Shown: positions 40,034 to 50,831, counted from the stretch's first letter. The stretch is 64,000 bases of DNA from Balanoglossus misakiensis (GCA_040954595.2 CM082589.2:7006001-7070000), one strand, 5' to 3'. Notes: generated by a model from the letters alone, not told the origin. A program made the numbers and translations.

Positions 40034-42010
40034 AAAATTTCACAACAACGTTTGGATATTCAAATTTATACAAATCTTGAAATGTAGGGACTGATGTTAA
40101 GCTGGTGGACTACTCAACAGTTAGAATATCGTCCTTTTCCAGTGTTATATAGGCCTACATGTTTTGGCTTACTCTTAATCAATAATGTTAAACAGAGAGA
40201 GAGAAAACAGGTTTTTTCAGTTACACACGCGATTGTGCAGTACCTTGGACAAAGCTTGGAACAATGTTGCAATAAGCTTTGTGCTGAAGCTTGCTACAAG
40301 AGTTTGCGTGCCGACCGGCCTTTGCTGAAGGGGTCGTGTGCCAACCTTCGCTGAAGCTTCTGAACCTAAGCTGTACTGACCTTTGTGAAACCTTATAATT
40401 CCAATCTTTGGCCAAGGTTGGGGTTGCAAAGCGTCTTCAAAGCTTGGTGAAAAAACCTTCAACAATGCTTTACTAAACAAACCTTTAAACAAGCTTAATT
40501 TTTTAAGCTTTGTCGAAGATGTTTATTATTACTACAACTTCATTTAATTTTTGTCGGAATTAAATGAATACAAATGAGAAATTACCCACCTCTGAAATAT
40601 TTGTAGCCGTACAGCCCGTACTAGTCTTGCTCCAAGACTGTGTGATACTGAAAATGAAATTCACTCCATATATGCGCTCACCTGCGCCTCATGCCTGTAA
40701 TGTCGTGAATTCTGCTATATCTCGCGGTATACCCGCCCTCAGCGGGGGTTATTGCTTAAAAATCATCCACGGGGGATAAGGCCTAATCCATACACCAAAA
40801 ATGATTTCGTAGTCAGCTGACTCCGCGAATGATTATCCCGTGGGGGTCAAAGGTAGCTAACAATCCGATCCCAGGAACTGCTCACTGTAAGCCGTGATTA
40901 CGTTTTCCCGGGTTACTATTACAGTAATTAAACTACATTTTCGGTGAACACTCGCATTTCTTGTGTTGTTTAGGTGCGGGTGCTCAGCCGCAGCGAAAAA
41001 AATGGCACATGTGCGCTTTGTATAGTTTAATACGTTTGGGATAAATTAGCATAATTATATATGTTGACAGCAAAAGCAATTAAAGAGTAGAGGCGCCATC
41101 ATTTATATTTAGTTTGGACTAATTTTTCAGGTGTTTTTAAATATAATAGGGTCTCGTCATTTTAGGCCTAATACCATACAAATGCCATATGGCAAGATCG
41201 CAACGAAGACGTTGATTATATACACATTGCATTATGCGCGTCAGGTGTCTCTGACGGTGGGATTTAATTTTAGTACAAATTCGCCAAAAAAATTATTTTC
41301 AGTTTGTGAATTAGCATATGCCACTTAAGATTCAGCCATACGTTATTCTTTAATTATTGGTCACAAAAGTGTCCACGTCATAGTAATTTTCCATCATTTT
41401 TTGTACTTTCCCACGACGACTCTTTTTTCTGTATAATCTTGCGTGAGAAAAAAGAATTCCGTATGGCATTTATCTACCCGGTAATTCGGGCTAGAGTAAT
41501 ATTTCCAGGAAGGTGATGCGGCTAGGCTCACTTTTAAGTGTTATTTTCTACAGCAAATCAGAATCCAAATATTAATTGTCAACGCGGTAAAAATGATTTG
41601 CCTGTATAATAAATCATTGTCAAACTTCTTCAACTTATGTTTTCTTTTTCGTGACCGTGTATACTCCTCAGACCCCCCCCAATGATACTAATATTATACT
41701 AACTCTACCTAAATCACAGCTCGTTTCGGTGAATGTATCCGTCTATACTGACGCCCATCTGTGCGCAGACTAACATCAACAGCAACCGTATTGTTGCCAT
41801 AGTACACTTGTCATTAAACGAGTTTCCCTAATTATCTGTTGCGCGTCTGCTGTACGGATTGATGTGTGTTTAGTCCACCGAACCTGTGGGTTGCCAAAAC
41901 GAGTGGTGAGTGCATACGACAGCGTAAATATAACGATCAATTATTATCAAGAATCGAAAAATCAATTTGACGCGAGATAATCAGCGAGTTGATAGAGAGA
42001 AAGTACTACG
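40034..42010. other. Spacer between sulfotransferase copies 2 and 3
   Basis: The first about 170 bases are the shared 3' flank. Then comes an AAGCTT-rich segment (40252-40510) and about 1.5 kb of unique AT-rich sequence with no gene recognised. The upstream region of copy 3 shares only GAGAGAAAGTACTACG with the other copies and lacks the CRE block. Confidence 0.6.
40252..40510. repeat. AAGCTT-rich short palindrome cluster
   Basis: AAGCTT occurs seven times in 259 bases (40252, 40274, 40287, 40354, 40440, 40491, 40505). The phrases between are imperfect versions of CCTTnnnnnAAGCTT, about 20 bases each. It looks like a decayed short-unit tandem repeat. Confidence 0.7.
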
Positions 42011-43354
42011 ATGAAAAGACCACGGAAATATATCGCTCTCGTTGGCGTGGTTATAGCGATTTTCGTGCTCACCGCCAAATTTGACATTTTCCGAGATTTA
42101 CATGCAGTTAAATACAGCCCTACGGATGGGATGCGTGGTGCGGACAATCTCTTGACAATGAGAAACAAGGAAGGCGACACGCGAAAGGAGGGGAATGTTA
42201 CAAATCTGTCACAGAAAGACGGTATTCTCGATCAAATCGGCGGTGGTATTCTCCAAACTGGGGATGTTTTGAGAGCAAACGAGATCGCAGCGAACAATAT
42301 ATCAACAACGAATGTTTATAGTACGGAGGCAGGGAAAGTTAAGGAAACGAGAATCGAGACTGGTCTACCGAAGCATTTAGAGAATGCTTATGGCGGCGTC
42401 CGCGCTGAAAACGTTCCTTGTAACGTAGAAAAGACAACGACCTGTGAAGCGGTCTACGTACGACTTCACGGATGCCTCGCTGGAAAGCTCCTCGGCCGAG
42501 AACCGCTGCCGAACTTCTACCTGCTTGATGAGATAGACAACGCTACCATGCACACTTACAGCCAATCCAGCGTCGGGTTCGTGCACCTGCCGAAAGCAGG
42601 CGGTACGTCCGTGGAAGCGATTTTGAAAGAACTTGCTAAACGTCATCAATGGAAACATATGCACATTCTGCACTGTGCCCAGTTTTTCAGCGCTGCAACA
42701 ACACTCCACGACTGGAACAGAAATGTGCTTTTAACTTCGAAACGTACGTTTGGACTCCATAACTTCATGAATCCATCAGTTCCTTTCTTCTACCTGACGT
42801 GGTTTAGACACCCCATCTCTCGTATTATATCTGCCTATTTTTACGTCAAGAAAATGCGGCACAAATCTCACAGCCTTTATGCAAAATACATATTGGACTC
42901 GAAAAATCTCACTGACTGTCTAGAAAAGTCGAAAGACTCCCACTTCCAAGAGTTCGACAACTTTGCGGTGCGTTTGATGCAGTTTGGGGACTACCCGGTC
43001 ATCGACACGACATTCGAAGACTGTTGCGGAGCCTACAAGGATGGTGTCACTCAAATAGCGGAAGTGACCGAGGAACACTACCTGGTTGCTAAGCAGAACC
43101 TGGAAACCAAGATGGCGTTCGTCGGTCTCTTGGAAGATTTCAAGACATCACAGGACATGTTGTGCTTCATGTTACAAACCCCCTGTCCGAAAGAAGAGGT
43201 GCACGTGAACTCCAATAAACACCAACATGAACTGACCGACTTTGAGAGGACGGAACTTGAGCGAAGAAACCACTGGGACATCAAATTGTACGAAGATGCA
43301 AAACGGATTTATGAAAAACAGAAAGCAAAATATTTGGAAATTATCCGTCAATGA
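42011..43354 (+). CDS. Type II membrane carbohydrate sulfotransferase, copy 3 (447 aa, long stem)
   Basis: Begins MKRPRKYIALVGVV with the same membrane anchor, but the stem (about residues 33-120) is different in sequence and about 33 residues longer. It has sequons at NVT, NLS and NIS. The loop LPKAGGTS is at 193-200. From about 42364 on, the gene is nearly identical to the other copies. The divergent stem and unique promoter, next to a homogenised catalytic domain, suggest an older paralogue kept similar by gene conversion. Acceptor specificity may be set or modulated by the stem or by the few catalytic-domain changes (KELAKRHQWKHMH instead of KRIAKRYRWNRMH). Confidence 0.85.
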   Translation: MKRPRKYIALVGVVIAIFVLTAKFDIFRDLHAVKYSPTDGMRGADNLLTMRNKEGDTRKEGNVTNLSQKDGILDQIGGGILQTGDVLRANEIAANNISTTNVYSTEAGKVKETRIETGLPKHLENAYGGVRAENVPCNVEKTTTCEAVYVRLHGCLAGKLLGREPLPNFYLLDEIDNATMHTYSQSSVGFVHLPKAGGTSVEAILKELAKRHQWKHMHILHCAQFFSAATTLHDWNRNVLLTSKRTFGLHNFMNPSVPFFYLTWFRHPISRIISAYFYVKKMRHKSHSLYAKYILDSKNLTDCLEKSKDSHFQEFDNFAVRLMQFGDYPVIDTTFEDCCGAYKDGVTQIAEVTEEHYLVAKQNLETKMAFVGLLEDFKTSQDMLCFMLQTPCPKEEVHVNSNKHQHELTDFERTELERRNHWDIKLYEDAKRIYEKQKAKYLEIIRQ

Positions 43355-43794
43355 AAAATTTCACAACAACGTTTTGATATTCAAATTTATACAAATCTTG
43401 AAATGTAGGGACTGATGTTAAGCTGGTGGACTACTCAACAGTTAGAATATCGTCTTTTTCCTGAGTTTTATATAGGCCTACATGTTTTGGCTTACTCTTA
43501 ATCAATAATGTTAAACAGAGAGAGAAAACAGTTTTTTTTTCTAGTATAATACTTAAAGACTGTGTGATGGTGTTACTTTTTCAGTTAGGGGGTCTCAAAT
43601 ATTGTGGAAATTGCTGAGTCGGCACTTTTCTTGCACTTCTAATGCTATGAGTTTTCCTATGGTGAAAATATCTGAACAATTCTATCAAAAAATCAAGCAC
43701 GATGAGATTGACAAAGTGTTTCTTTATTATAATTTAATAATACTCCTCAACAGGGAAGGCGAGATTTAGATACCAGGAAAAATATTTCTGTCTC
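43355..43794 (+). other. 3' flank of copy 3, start of the 5.3-kb duplicated block
   Basis: The same sequence as 52197-52636 apart from small changes. Contains no reading frame of its own. Confidence 0.7.
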
Positions 43795-44027
43795 GCGGGA
43801 AAGCTCCTCGGCCGAGAACCGCTGCCGAATTTCTATCTGCTTGACGCGCTAGACAACGCAACCACGCAGACGTGCACGCGAACTCAAATAAACACCAACA
43901 TGAACTGACCGACTTTGAGAGGACGGAACTTGAGCGAAGAAACCACTGGGACATCAAACTATATGAAGATGCAAAACGGACTTATGAAAAACAGAAAGCA
44001 AAATATGTGGAAATTATCCGTCAATGA
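43795..44027 (+). pseudogene. Internally deleted sulfotransferase remnant A
   Basis: Starts at the codons for AGKLLGREPLPNFYLLD and then jumps at ACGCAG|ACGTGCACG to the C-terminal TRTQINTN region, removing about 650 bases that include both PAPS-binding motifs. The junction shifts the frame. The sequence ends with the family's usual CGTCAATGA. It has no anchor and no start, so it is non-functional. Confidence 0.85.
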
Positions 44028-44103
44028 AAAACTTCATAGCGATATTTGGATATTGAATTGAACACGGGTGAAACACCATCAACCCGAAACTTTCACTGTC
44101 CGT

Positions 44104-44216
44104 TTTAGGGACCGTTCAGTTTTTACGGCTGGGAGGGGGGGGGGGGCGGCCTGATTTTGAAAACCGATGACACAAACTTGCCGCCCCCCCGGCCGTAAAA
44201 ACTGAACGGTCCCTTA
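44104..44216. mobile_element. Foldback element GGGACCGTTCAG, copy 1
   Basis: AGGGACCGTTCAGTTTTTACGG pairs with its complement at the right end, flanked by TTA. The loop contains a G-run and a C-run that can pair with each other. Copy 2 is at 52946. Confidence 0.75.
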
Positions 44217-45017
44217 GTTCAATGTTCTGAACATGCTCACGTTGCCATTCAGTTCAGTTCTGCAGTCAACCTGTTATGCTTCTTCTCTGGAAGGATTATA
44301 TAGAAATTTCATCTAGTTCTGTATTATAAAAACTTGATTCAGAGAAAATAAATACTTGAATAAATGACATCAAAACTTCAGGCAACGATCTCGTCATGTA
44401 CACGCTCTCCCCCCCCCCCCCCGTCATTCGTTGTTTCGTAGTCACGCCATACATCGACAGTGATAAGCTCTGTCCGTTCATTACACTAGAAATTACACGC
44501 ATAGTTCTGTCTGTCCGAAGAAAGAGTCTCATATATGGTAGTCCGTTTTAAAGGCACGTAAGCTGCAACTGGATAAAAAATCAATGTTTTACATAATCTC
44601 ATATATGCTTTTAATTATATCTATTAAATGCTATTTCATGATAATATATCAAGCCCAACACTTATTTATGACAAAATGGCCAAAAATTAAAGAAAAACGA
44701 AAATTCCTGAAATTTTTTAAAAAGTGCAATATTGCAATGAAAAATGAAAATCTGATGTCTCAGTGGTGTACATTTACTTCCATGAGCTATAGTGGATGAG
44801 ATCTTGTTTTGTTTATGAAGTTTCACAACCCGAAATGCGACATTTTCATTGTTTCTTTCATTTTCCCACGGTGGCGGCCATAATCGCTTGCGGCAAAGCT
44901 TTATTATTTATCTGGTTAAAACTTGCATATGCACTCATATTTAGGGTTTATAATGCTTGTGTATAGTTCACTGCCTTTATCTGCATGGACTAATGGTAGT
45001 ACAGTTTGAAACAAAAA
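44217..45017. other. Non-coding part of the duplicated block
   Basis: Contains a C-homopolymer at about 44408-44421 that differs in length in copy B, and a GTGGCGGCCATAATCG motif at about 44871. No gene recognised. Confidence 0.5.
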
Positions 45018-45976
45018 TTATGGGTCCAGATAGGACTTATGCTCGTAGATGGTCTCACTGGAAACTGCCTGGGATAACTGACTTTTGTTTTCCGGATGTA
45101 TGGCCCCCTTATCCCAAATGGCCTCGCATGCTATTTCTGACTCCCCTCCCTGGGATTGGGTTCGATCCCTTGTATTCTTTTCCATGGAGGTGGCGCTATT
45201 CTCCCATGGGTCGGCAATGGCACATGGAGACCCCAGTGCTGGGCATGGCATTATACGTTTCCTTGCCTCCCCCCTTGGACTGTTCTAAATGGTCAGTGAA
45301 AATAACTGTTTCCTCCTCAGACCGTGAGTGCACTTTTCCAACTACCCCATAATTGTAATCTCCCCCTAGTGAGAGCGATTGTGGGCATGTATAGACTATG
45401 GCTATGAGGTGGTAGTTCATACTGTGTGTTGTATGGACTAGCTGGGTTTGGCATATGCCTCACTGAATATGGGGGTGGTGGCGTATAATGTCTGGTAAAC
45501 CCTTCCAGTTCATGTTGAGGGACTGTTCCTGCGAACTCTTCAGGATAATGGTTCTGATCCCACCCCCTTGGTGCTGTGACATAAGTGTCAACACTATCCC
45601 TATCCCATGGCTCCCCATAATTGAAAACACCCCGTCCCCAAGGCCCTCCCTCACCCAGACTTGGATCATGCCTTGGGTTTTCGTTCATTTGTGAGAAACC
45701 ACTTGAATTCTGGGGCTTGTGATCTCCATTCGGGGCACCCCTATGTTCTTCATTTGGGTCTGAAAATTGAACTTCGTGTCTGAAAGTGTTTCTGGGCATG
45801 GGTTCATGGGCGTCATTTCCCCAACACCAATAAGAAAGTGTGGGTTGACTCCCTTCCCTGCCACGAACACTATGGGATCTGCTGTTGTCATGAACACTAT
45901 GTGATCTGCTGTTGTCATATTCGCCTACCCTAGGAGGGCAACTTCTTTTGGCATTTACACCAGGGCTCCTATTCAT
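45018..45976 (-). pseudogene. Unrecognised minus-strand coding remnant, copy A (219-codon intact part)
   Basis: The frame from ATG at 45976 is open for 219 codons to 45317. It is hydrophilic and rich in Ser, Arg, Pro, Asn and His, with a doubled HDNSRSHSV / YDNSRSHSV phrase and a PPPPYSV motif that could bind WW domains. There is no signal peptide or membrane segment. Plausible coding sequence continues in two other frames (DYNYGVVGKVHSRSEEETVI, then NSATSMEKNTRDRTQ to SSETIYEHKSYLDP with a stop near 45018). This suggests a longer protein of about 315 residues broken by two frameshifts, the first at a GGGGG run near 45365. I do not recognise the family. A processed or transposed gene copy is possible. 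Confidence 0.35.
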
Positions 45977-46004
45977 GTAACTGTCTGATGAATAGTCAGT
46001 ACGG

Positions 46005-46080
46005 GGGGAATTTCCCGTTTTTGTTACCCCAGAGATTCAACTTCAATTCAAAAGGCAGGAAAAGTTTCTGCGCATGCGCG
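46005..46080. promoter_or_regulatory. NF-kB-like and NRF1-like sites upstream of the minus-strand remnant
   Basis: GGGGAATTTCCC (46005-46016) is a symmetric NF-kB/Rel consensus. TGCGCATGCGCG (46069-46080) is a full NRF1 consensus. Both lie within about 105 bases 5' of the minus-strand ATG and are preserved in copy B (54840-54911). Confidence 0.35.
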
Positions 46081-46427
46081 GAACGATTGTCCGAAACACG
46101 TTTTTCTGGAGTGAGGGTCGCTAAAAATAGAACCACAGACAAATTAGGCGGTCATCTTTTGGAATCAGGAGCCAGGGCACGATTAGTTGACCTCTAACCT
46201 CAGTGACCGCGCGTACATCCTTATGCGCATAAATCAGCGTTTGCGTCGGGGTTCAGAGGTGGCCTGTAAATACCGAGAGAGTCATTCTTCAGACCCCACA
46301 CTAGGCCATTTTTCTTCGACATGAGCCCCCTTTCACGCGAATAAAAATCTCCAATATCACCATCATTATCATAAACATGAGAACCATATTACGGCTATGC
46401 GCTACCCGCAAACCATCATCAGTATTC

Positions 46428-46568
46428 ACTGACCTTGATTTGCCGCGTTGCTCAAGATGAAGGGTCGTAAAATTTATAAGACGCAGTGTTCAGCGAACGT
46501 TAACCCAGACATGGCCGCTCATTGGACAAACTGACGCAACCTTTGTTATGCAAAGTAGGGTCAAATCG
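46428..46568 (+). repeat. GACCTTGATTTGCCGCG block
   Basis: A sequence of about 130 bases that also occurs at 37437-37567, 55262-55408 and 58212-58352. In the two chimera promoters it carries an insert, CATTGGAC, with an inverted CCAAT box. Confidence 0.7.
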
Positions 46569-46670
46569 GGTGACTTGTTAAAGAAACTTTCAACTAATTA
46601 AACTTCATTAAAGATTTTAATGTCGTCTTTAACTCTCAGCTCCCGGGTTACGCATGCTAACTAGATGGGA

Positions 46671-46808
46671 TGACGTCAGCACCAGCTACTCGAGTTCCCC
46701 ACCAGTTGCTTAAGACCTTGTGTTTATTTGCCAAGCGCAGCCATTTTTGTCCGCTACCTGTATAGGTGGTGGCAGGGCCAGTTCATGTGACAGAGAGAAA
46801 GTGCTACG
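46671..46808 (+). promoter_or_regulatory. CRE-containing block in front of chimeric ORF A
   Basis: TGACGTCA at 46671-46678, then the same GCAGCCATTTTTGTCCGC, TACCTGTATAGGTGG and GTGACAGAGAGAAAG blocks used by intact copies. The chimera could therefore still be transcribed. Confidence 0.4.
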
Positions 46809-47054
46809 ATGAAAAGACAACATAAATATATCGCTCTCGTTGGTGTGGTTACAGCGATTTTCGTGGTCACCGCCAAATTCAACATTTTTCAAGATTTACA
46901 TGATGTGTTTAAACGCGATGCGACCCAGAACAAACGTGAAGATATCTTTGCAAATACGAAAATGGATGCAAAAATCTTGCAAAGAATGTATTGTGGTACG
47001 ATATCTTCGGCATTTTTTTTTTATCTTCGGAACGTATTTTCGGCGCAAAAATAA
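46809..47054 (+). pseudogene. Chimeric ORF A: sulfotransferase anchor fused to antisense Harbinger sequence (81 aa)
   Basis: The first 35 codons (MKRQHKY... to DVFK, including the whole membrane anchor) are those of copies 4-6. At 46914-46917 the sequence switches to antisense transposase (GCGATGCGACCCAG...) and stays open for a further 46 codons (RDATQNKREDIFANTKMDAK). The product would be a small membrane peptide without catalytic domain. It sits 340 bases upstream of intact copy 4 with its own CRE block. It may be only rearrangement debris. Confidence 0.6.
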
Positions 47055-47182
47055 ACAGCTCAGAGAGGCAATGATGGCAGTATTTATCCGAAGTTGCAAA
47101 ACTGCCGCAGAATCTAAAGATTCATCAAAATCCTCAAAAAAAGTACGCAAAAACAAGAAATCTTCAAACTCAGACGCCATAT
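46917..47182 (-). mobile_element. Harbinger N-terminal fragment 3 (truncated)
   Basis: Homologous to the left half of fragments 1, 2 and 4 (MASEFEDFLFLRTFFEDFDE on the minus strand). It is cut at GCGATGCGACC where it joins the sulfotransferase fragment. The helix-turn-helix part is missing. Confidence 0.6.
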
Positions 47183-47261
47183 TTGTTGGGTTGCTAGGCC
47201 TATACTTGTATCGTTCGTTTTAACTCCCAGCTCCCGGGTTACGCATGCTAACTAGATGGGA

Positions 47262-47394
47262 TGACGTCAGCGCCAGCTACTCGAGTTCCCCACCAGTTGC
47301 TTTAGACCTTTATTTGCCAAGCGCAGCCATTTTTGTCCGCTACCTGTATAGGTGGTGGCAGGGCCAGTTCATGTGACAGAGAGAAAGTACTACG
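47262..47394 (+). promoter_or_regulatory. CRE block of sulfotransferase copy 4
   Basis: TGACGTCA at 47262-47269, 126 bases before the region ending in GAGAGAAAGTACTACG. Same order of blocks as copy 2, with a shortened TTTAGACCTTTATTTGCC segment. Confidence 0.45.
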
Positions 47395-48639
47395 ATGAAA
47401 AGACAACATAAATATATCGCTCTCGTTGGTGTGGTTACAGCGATTTTCGTGGTCACCGCCAAATTCAACATTTTTCAAGATTTACATGATGTGTTTAAAC
47501 ACAGCTCTAAGTCAGAAGGGACGGGCGGCGCGGACGATCTCTTCGCAATGAAGAACAAAGAAGGCGCCACGCGAAAGAAGAATGTTTCAGATGTACAATA
47601 TATGGACGAAGGCAAAGGTAACGAATCAAGAATGGAGGCTCACCTACTACCGAAGCATTTAGAGAACGCTTATGGCGGCGTCCGCGCCGAAAATGTTACT
47701 TGTGAGATAAATAAGACAACGACCTGTGAAACGGTCTACGTACGACTTCACGGATGCCTGGCGGGAAAGCTCCTCGGCCGAGAACCGCTGCCGAATTTCT
47801 ATCTGCTTGATGAGATAGACAAGGCGACCACGCAGCGCATTTATCGTCAATCCAGCGTCGGGTTCGTGCACGTGCCGAAAGCAGGGGGTACGTCCGTGGA
47901 AGCGCTTTTGAAACGAATTGCCAAACGTTATCGGTGGAATCGTATGCACATTATGCACTGTGCCGAGTTTTTCAACGCAGCAACCAAATTCCACGACTGG
48001 AATAAAAGTGTGCTTTTAACTTCGAAACGTACGTTTGGACTCCATAACTTCATGAATCCCTCTGTTCCTTTCTTCTACCTGACGTGGTTTAGACACCCCA
48101 TCTCTCGTAGTATATCTGCCTATTTTTACGTCAAGAAAATGCGTCGAAAATCTCACAGCCTTTATCCAAAATACATATTTGACTCGAAAAATCTCACTGA
48201 CTGTCTAGAAAAGTCGAAAGGCATCCAATTCCAAGAGTTTGACAACTACGCGGTGCGTTTGATGCAGTTTGGGGACTACCCTGTCATCGACACGACATTC
48301 GAAGACTGTTGCGGAGCCTACACGGATGGTGTCACTCAAATAGCGGAAGTGACCGAGGAACACTACCTGGTTGCTAAGCAGAATCTGGAAACCAAGATGG
48401 CGTTCGTCGGTCTCTTGGAAGATTTCAAGACATCACAGGACATGTTGTGCTTCATTTTAAAAACCCCTTGCCCGAAAGAAGACGTGCACGTGAACTCCAA
48501 TAAACACCAACATGAACTGACCGACTTTGAGAGGACGGAACTTGAGCGAAGAAACCACTGGGACATCAAATTGTACGAAGATGCAAAACGGATTTATGAA
48601 AAACAGAAAGCAAAATATTTGGAACTTATCCGTCAATGA
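47395..48639 (+). CDS. Type II membrane carbohydrate sulfotransferase, copy 4 (414 aa)
   Basis: Intact intronless copy. Against copy 1 the protein differs at only a few positions: G44 for V, Y69 for N, S205 for R and T310 for K. Against copy 6 the only difference I see is T310 for K, so the two are recent duplicates within the 5.3-kb block. Both PAPS motifs (VPKAGGTS 160-167, WFRHPISR 231-238) and His217 are intact. Its 3' flank follows copy 1's until 49382 and then enters unique sequence. Confidence 0.86.
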   Translation: MKRQHKYIALVGVVTAIFVVTAKFNIFQDLHDVFKHSSKSEGTGGADDLFAMKNKEGATRKKNVSDVQYMDEGKGNESRMEAHLLPKHLENAYGGVRAENVTCEINKTTTCETVYVRLHGCLAGKLLGREPLPNFYLLDEIDKATTQRIYRQSSVGFVHVPKAGGTSVEALLKRIAKRYRWNRMHIMHCAEFFNAATKFHDWNKSVLLTSKRTFGLHNFMNPSVPFFYLTWFRHPISRSISAYFYVKKMRRKSHSLYPKYIFDSKNLTDCLEKSKGIQFQEFDNYAVRLMQFGDYPVIDTTFEDCCGAYTDGVTQIAEVTEEHYLVAKQNLETKMAFVGLLEDFKTSQDMLCFILKTPCPKEDVHVNSNKHQHELTDFERTELERRNHWDIKLYEDAKRIYEKQKAKYLELIRQ

Positions 48640-50258
48640 AAAATTTCACAACAACGTTTTGATATTCAAATGTATACAAATCTTGAAATGTAGGGACTGA
48701 TGTTAAGCTGGTGGACTACTCAACAGTTAGAATATCGTCCTTTTCCTGAGTTTTATATAGGCCTACATGTTTTGGCTTACTCTTAATCAATAATGTTAAA
48801 CAGAGAGATAAAACAGGATTTTGTTCTAGTATAATACTTAAAGACTGTGTGATGGTGTTACTTTTTCAGTTAGGGGGTCTAAAATATTGTGGAAATTGCT
48901 GAGTCGGCACTTTTCTTGCACTTCTAATGCTATGAGTTTTCCTGTGGTGAAAATATCTGAACAATTCTATCAAAAAATCAAGCACGATGAGATTGACATA
49001 GTGTTTCTTTATTATAATTTAATAATACTCCTCAACAGGGAAGGTGAGATTTAGATATCAGGAAGAACATTTCTGTCTCTTCAAAATATCGTTCCCATGA
49101 CAATGTGACTTGAGGCCTTATAGTTGTGATTGTCTCCATATTTGGAGTGCGTGAGTATTTCTGCATAGAGTTAAAATGCTAAGCTTCAGTGTTGTTTGGG
49201 GTCCATTGCATTTAACCACTGTTACAAGGAGACACTGTTCTTCGAATGTGGGGAGGGGCACTCTTATTAATTGCAATGTCTAGAAAGTAAATAAATATGA
49301 CAGAACATCATGATCTCTACAGGCGATCTGTGCCGTACAGAATTTATTTTCATGAGTGATGTGGTGTATTCTGCGGCAGAATTATTTACTATCTATCACG
49401 TGATCTGGCCATGTGACCCATAGCGTTGTCATTTCCAGGTGACGGGCAAGCAATATTTCGGCATTCAGTAAAAGTTTTTCCGAGTATGTTTTTACTTTAG
49501 AACTGCCAGACACGTAACATGTATCAGGTATGGTGTCTCGTTCAGCCTCATGGTGTTTCGTCTGTACAGTCTTTGGCTGCACCACCATGTTGAAGTTGCC
49601 CGTCATCTGGAAATTTGAATGCGAACGTAACTGCCGCCTGAGCGCATCTGACGTCATTTGATATCGAAGAAATACCTTCGTGACGCGTCTTGCTTAGTCA
49701 ATTTTCGCGTTCTCTTATTTCATTCACTGCATCGTATCTTCAAAAACAATTTACGCGACTCTTTATTTTCACGCTATTTTGGCGTATTTGGCGAAAATTA
49801 ATTGCTCGCGAAAATAAAGTGTTTTACAGTATGCACGTGACCTTTCACCTTCACCACTATTCACAGTGCATATATAGCATGTATAGGTTTGTTCATTTCC
49901 TTTCACGGTGTTATTGTAATGTTTGACAATGGTTTGTCGGTGTGGGTGTGAATACAGCGCCTACCCAGCGATTCAAATCACAATAGTAGCTATTTGCTGT
50001 ACTTCTCATATTTTCTTGTGGGCTGTGTGAAAAAGACCCCGCTAGCGACGCGACGGTGCAACATATGACCTAAAGATGTACGGTCAGTAAAATTTGAAAG
50101 TATTGTCATTTTTTTAATTGTGGATTTTTGGATTCTCCTTTGTATGTATAATGAAAATCCGTAATAAAATATAGGGGTCACCGAGCTTGTTTTTGAAATA
50201 CAGAGCCATGAATTTAGTCGATAATAGAAGAAAACTGCTGACTCAGCATGAAGATAAT
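48640..50258. other. 3' flank of copy 4 and unique spacer
   Basis: Shared flank to about 49381, then unique sequence containing a 5'-truncated MITE (49699-49831) and nothing else recognised up to the Harbinger fragment at 50259. Confidence 0.55.
49699..49831. mobile_element. Foldback MITE, CTGTAAAACAC family, copy 6 (left end missing)
   Basis: Starts inside the family at TCAATTTTCGCGTTCTC and runs to an intact right terminus GTGTTTTACAGTA. The left arm is deleted. Confidence 0.75.
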
Positions 50259-50748
50259 CTAGAAAATGTACTTTACAATGTACTTACATCTTTCATCACA
50301 GCAATGATAGTTTTTGTGACACGCTTTACTGATGAATGGACTGTCGATTTGGAGAGATTGAAAATGTGACCAACTTCTCTGATGGATTCCTGGTTTACCA
50401 TGTACCAAACCCATACCTATAATTGTTTTTTCTGGAGACACTTGAGGGCGGCCACCGCATTGTTCTATTGCCAGTTTGTGGGCGATGCGACCCAGAACAA
50501 ACGTGAAGATATCTTTGCAAATACGAAAATGGATGCAAAAATCTTGCAAAGAATACTGTGGTACGATATCTTGGGCAAATTTTTTTTATCTTCGGAACGT
50601 ATTTTCGGCGCAAAAATAAACAGCTCAGAGAGGCAATGATGGCAGTATTTATCCGAAGTTGCAAAACTGCCGCAGAATCTAAAGATTCATCAAAATCCTC
50701 AAAAAAAGTACGCAAAAACAAGAAATCTTCAAACTCAGACGCCATATT
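50259..50748 (-). mobile_element. Harbinger N-terminal fragment 4, antisense, upstream of copy 5
   Basis: The longest match to fragment 2. Frames include MASEFEDFLFLRTFFEDFDE, then ICKDIFTFVLGRIAHKLAIE and GGRPQVSPEK, ending in the region of the helix-turn-helix. Frameshifts prevent a single open frame. Confidence 0.6.
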
Positions 50749-50831
50749 TGTTTACATGGGTTGCTAGGCCTATACATTGTACTTGTATCGTTCGTTTGAC
50801 CTTCAAGTTCCCGGGTTACGCATGACTGGGA

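Noticed and set aside
44957-45352. 131-codon plus-strand frame, repeated at 53789
   Set aside because: It overlaps the coding-like minus-strand remnant and is preserved only because the block was duplicated recently.
49382-49657. 91-codon minus-strand frame in unique spacer
   Set aside because: Mixed composition, but no splice sites, no copy elsewhere in the array and no recognised motif; its left end overlaps the end of the shared flank.
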